Shown: positions 62,149 through 64,000 of the stretch, one piece after another | How the letters are laid out: each line of letters starts with the position of its first letter | How positions within the stretch are numbered: the stretch's first letter is position 1 | Source of the DNA: Hippopus hippopus | Taxonomy: Eukaryota; Mollusca; Bivalvia; Cardiida; Cardiidae | Direction of reading: 5' to 3' | DNA length: 64,000 nt | Assembly (NCBI GenBank): GCA_946811185.2 | Contig: OX328099.1 | Location: 17,325,859 to 17,389,858 of the forward strand | Notes under the pieces: generated by a model | Seen by the model: only the letters and a program-made list of their open reading frames with translations | Told to the model about the DNA's origin: nothing | Databases searched by the model: none | Program-made: the position numbers and the translations under genes

Positions 62149-62362
62149 ACCAAACGACAAAATTTTAGACTGGTCGAAATTGAAAGCATTTGCAGAAGAC
62201 AAAGATGGTTCAAATGGCAGAATTTGTCCTTGATAGAGTAGAAAACACTGTGGGAAAAGGAGAAAATGCTGGTTACCAGCATTTTCTGCTTTTCCCACAA
62301 TGTTTTCAAAAGGCTTCTTTCGTAGGGTTGTTAAAACCCGGGATTGTTTGGTAAAGAGTTAA
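62149..62362 (-). mobile_element. TTAA-hairpin MITE, complete
   Basis: TTAA at both ends; CTCTTTACCAAACGAC and GTTTGGTAAAGAG; good core (one C-to-G change in TTTTCTGCTTTTCCC). Confidence 0.85.
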
Positions 62363-62462
62363 CTTTACCAAGCCTTTCAAAGACAAACAGCATCACATAA
62401 GCCAAATTTAATTTGCTGTCTCCTTTCAATTTTGAAAATTCTAAACTTGTTTTCTGGCAATT
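62363..62462 (+). repeat. TTAA-hairpin MITE B-side fragment
   Basis: AAGCCTTTCAAAGACAAACA, CATAAGCCAAATTTAATTTG, TCTAAACTTGTTTTCTGGCA. Together with 62048-62140 it may be one older copy disrupted by the 62149 insertion and rearrangement. Confidence 0.4.
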
Positions 62463-62793
62463 AGATGGTCAGTATGTAATAACCACTGAAACAACCTGAG
62501 AAAGAAAATAACATGATTGCAGCTGAAAAGCCTGCACTGTGTCTATGATATAATGCTCTCAGACATAACTGTCAGATTGGCTTCTTCATTCATTAGCTTA
62601 GCTGGAATACATGAGAGTTGAATGAATCCGAAAAGGTCACTTGTCTTAAATTTATCATTGATTGCTGACAAATCAAAGGATTCTTCTCTGCTACCTAATT
62701 ATGCTTAACATTTGAACTGTTGGCTGAGGTGATTGTTTTAACCTTTTGAATTCAAGTCCAGAATGCAAGGTGCATTTGATACATGATTTTTTT
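62463..62793. other. Unassigned sequence
   Basis: No feature recognised. Confidence 0.4.
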
Positions 62794-62930
62794 TTAACTC
62801 TTTACCAAATGACCCTGGGTTCTAACGACCTGGTGAAATAGCCTTTTGAATAATCTGTTAACCTACATTTTGTTCTTTTTCCACAAAGTTTTCTACCCTT
62901 GAAAAGACAATCTTTGTCATGTATAGAATA
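62794..62930 (+). mobile_element. TTAA-hairpin MITE cut by the Tigger element
   Basis: TTAACTCTTTACCAAATGAC, CGACCTGGTGAAATAGCC, left core arm lost, CCACAAAGTTTTCTACCC, then GACAATCTTTGTCATG up to the Tigger insertion. A scrap (CACATTTTATTCA) follows the Tigger at 63840. Confidence 0.55.
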
Positions 62931-63836
62931 CAGTATAACCTGTCCAAACCAACCCCTAGATAATCTGATCCCCTATCCATTCCAGTCTGCGCTCGCGGTC
63001 CCGGCAAGTTCCTTCTTTATTTCATTATATTAATACCCAGGTAATCCGATCCCTGTCTACATCGAATACCGACCCCAATCGCAAGGCCCAACCAAAATTT
63101 ATTGCGTAAATTCCCCTAGATAATCTGATCATATATCTGTCATCAATCATGGATGTGTGAAATGGTTTATTGTTTGTCACAAACTGTCTATAAATCAATA
63201 TACCGTTACGTGTGATTCACTTAGTTGTTGAGGCTCGATAAGGGGAAAGTTTGAACGTAGACCCCTTCTTTTCTCGTTTATCGTCATCTGCAGTTATTTA
63301 TTATGACGAAAGCGAAAGTGAAAATGTGGCTGACATTGACAGTGACCTTTGTTCTAATAATCCACTTCCGGGGTCAGAATACACATATCAGCAAGTGCAT
63401 AATATGCTTTTGGAAATCCAGAATTTCGCCCTAATGAACGACAATTGGTATCTACAAGGGGTAGTGGAGCTCAAAACAATGACTGAACAGACAATTTTAA
63501 GACAAAAAGCCAAGGGCAAGCAACTGAAAATCAATTCTTTTTTTACGATGATAGTACTGTATTTTAAAATTTCCTAGTTTTGTAAATACAGTGTAGATCG
63601 GCATGCACATTTCATTTTTATTGAAACTAATGTGATTTCTGTTGTTTTAATTGTGATTTGACATACACGAGGATTAAATGAATGAAACCATGGACTAGTC
63701 TATCTGTTCACAGAGAAACAAGGTTCGGTAAGTGGAATTTCTTTAGCCATTCTTCACCCCTTGATAATCCGACCCCCTATACAAACCGACCTTTTTTCTC
63801 AGTCCGAGTGAGGGTCGGCATAGACAGGTTATACTG
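62931..63836 (+). mobile_element. Tigger/pogo-type DNA transposon, internally deleted, 906 bp
   Basis: Left end CAGTATAACCTGTCCAAACC; right end reversed CAGTATAACCTGTCTATGCC, a 14-bp perfect match. TA flanks both sides (62929-62930, 63837-63838), the Tc1/mariner/pogo target rule. Subterminal TAATC(T/C)GA(C/T)CCC motifs repeat at both ends. Only the C-terminal part of the transposase survives. Confidence 0.85.
63251..63577 (+). pseudogene. C-terminal fragment of a Tigger-type transposase
   Basis: The frame runs SESENVADIDSDL, YTYQQVHNMLLEIQNFALMN, GVVELKTMTEQTILRQKAKG and LKINSFF. A tail with a helical leucine-rich segment and a terminal ...(T/K)xxxFF motif is typical after the DDE domain of pogo/Tigger and jerky-type proteins. 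No DNA-binding (CENP-B-like) or DDE region is present. There is no good ATG; TCATCTGCAG near 63281-63291 could be an old acceptor. It is non-functional on its own. Confidence 0.7.
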
Positions 63837-63847
63837 TATCACATTTT

Positions 63848-63974
63848 ATTCACTTCTTCACCACACAACAAAATTTTAGACTTGTCTAAATTCAAAGAAT
63901 TTGCAGACAACTAATCAAAGGATGCTCAAATGTTGACACTTGCCTTTAATTAAGTAGAAAGATTGTGGAGAAAG
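63848..63974 (-). mobile_element. TTAA-hairpin MITE, truncated
   Basis: CACTTCTTCACCACACAACA then AAATTTTAGACTTGTC, AATTTGCAGACAAC, AAGTAGAAAGATTGTGGAGA; stops at a G tract. Confidence 0.5.
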
Positions 63975-64000
63975 GGGGGGGGGTCACAAGTTTTACATGG
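63975..64000 (+). repeat. Start of a Helentron-like core fragment at window edge
   Basis: A G tract followed by GTCACAAGTTTTACATGG, identical to 42298-42315 inside the HINE at 41920. Confidence 0.5.

Noticed and set aside
1..64000. LTR retrotransposons, LINE reverse transcriptases or endogenous viral genes
   Set aside because: No reverse transcriptase, integrase or capsid-like motifs and no long terminal direct repeats were seen; the 1-169 / 5588-5788 direct repeat is two copies of a HINE 3' end.

Overview
This window looks like intergenic or intronic DNA from a large, AT-rich, repeat-laden animal genome, most probably a bivalve mollusc. That inference rests on repeat types: pearl/Helentron-like elements with tandem cores, tRNA-derived SINEs, and abundant small inverted-repeat elements. 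I found no confident host gene, tRNA, rRNA, CRISPR array or bacterial-style operon. Almost every open frame of 60 codons or more falls inside a repeat; the frames with plausible coding origin belong to transposons. || Layout. 1-5790 is a stack of Helentron-like (HINE/pearl-like) elements, including a three-level nest (H1 at 1814-5788, H2 at 2957-5262, H3 at 3199-4286). 6139-10796 is a small HINE (H5) split by a 4.35-kb element (6254-10606) with about 520-bp terminal inverted repeats, a 5-bp target duplication CAGTT, and three small open frames inside; I cannot assign its superfamily. 10.8-20 kb is mostly anonymous sequence with SINE fragments and many copies of one small hairpin MITE. 20.6-26.1 kb holds three further inverted-repeat elements (20589, 21866 and 25404), the second containing a reversed H4 HINE. 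27-50 kb and 55-64 kb are dominated by the hairpin MITE, with a degraded but nearly full-length Tc1 transposase (44380-45172) and several long palindromes. 51535-53770 is an H4 HINE with about 14 units of 145 bp. 62931-63836 is a Tigger/pogo-type element keeping its TIRs, TA duplication and the last part of its transposase. || The dominant theme is one MITE family, here called the TTAA-hairpin MITE: about 230 bp, ends TTAACCCTTTACCA / TGGTAAAGGGTTAA, with a near-perfect palindromic core of about 64 bp. I count roughly 58 copies or fragments, about one sixth of the window. Two copies have a second copy inserted at the same internal TTAA, which shows directly that the family duplicates TTAA on insertion. 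That makes it a piggyBac-type (less likely Kolobok-type) non-autonomous element. No autonomous partner is visible. || Regions with no recognisable content are listed as such. Copy boundaries were read by eye and may be off by a few bases in degenerate copies.
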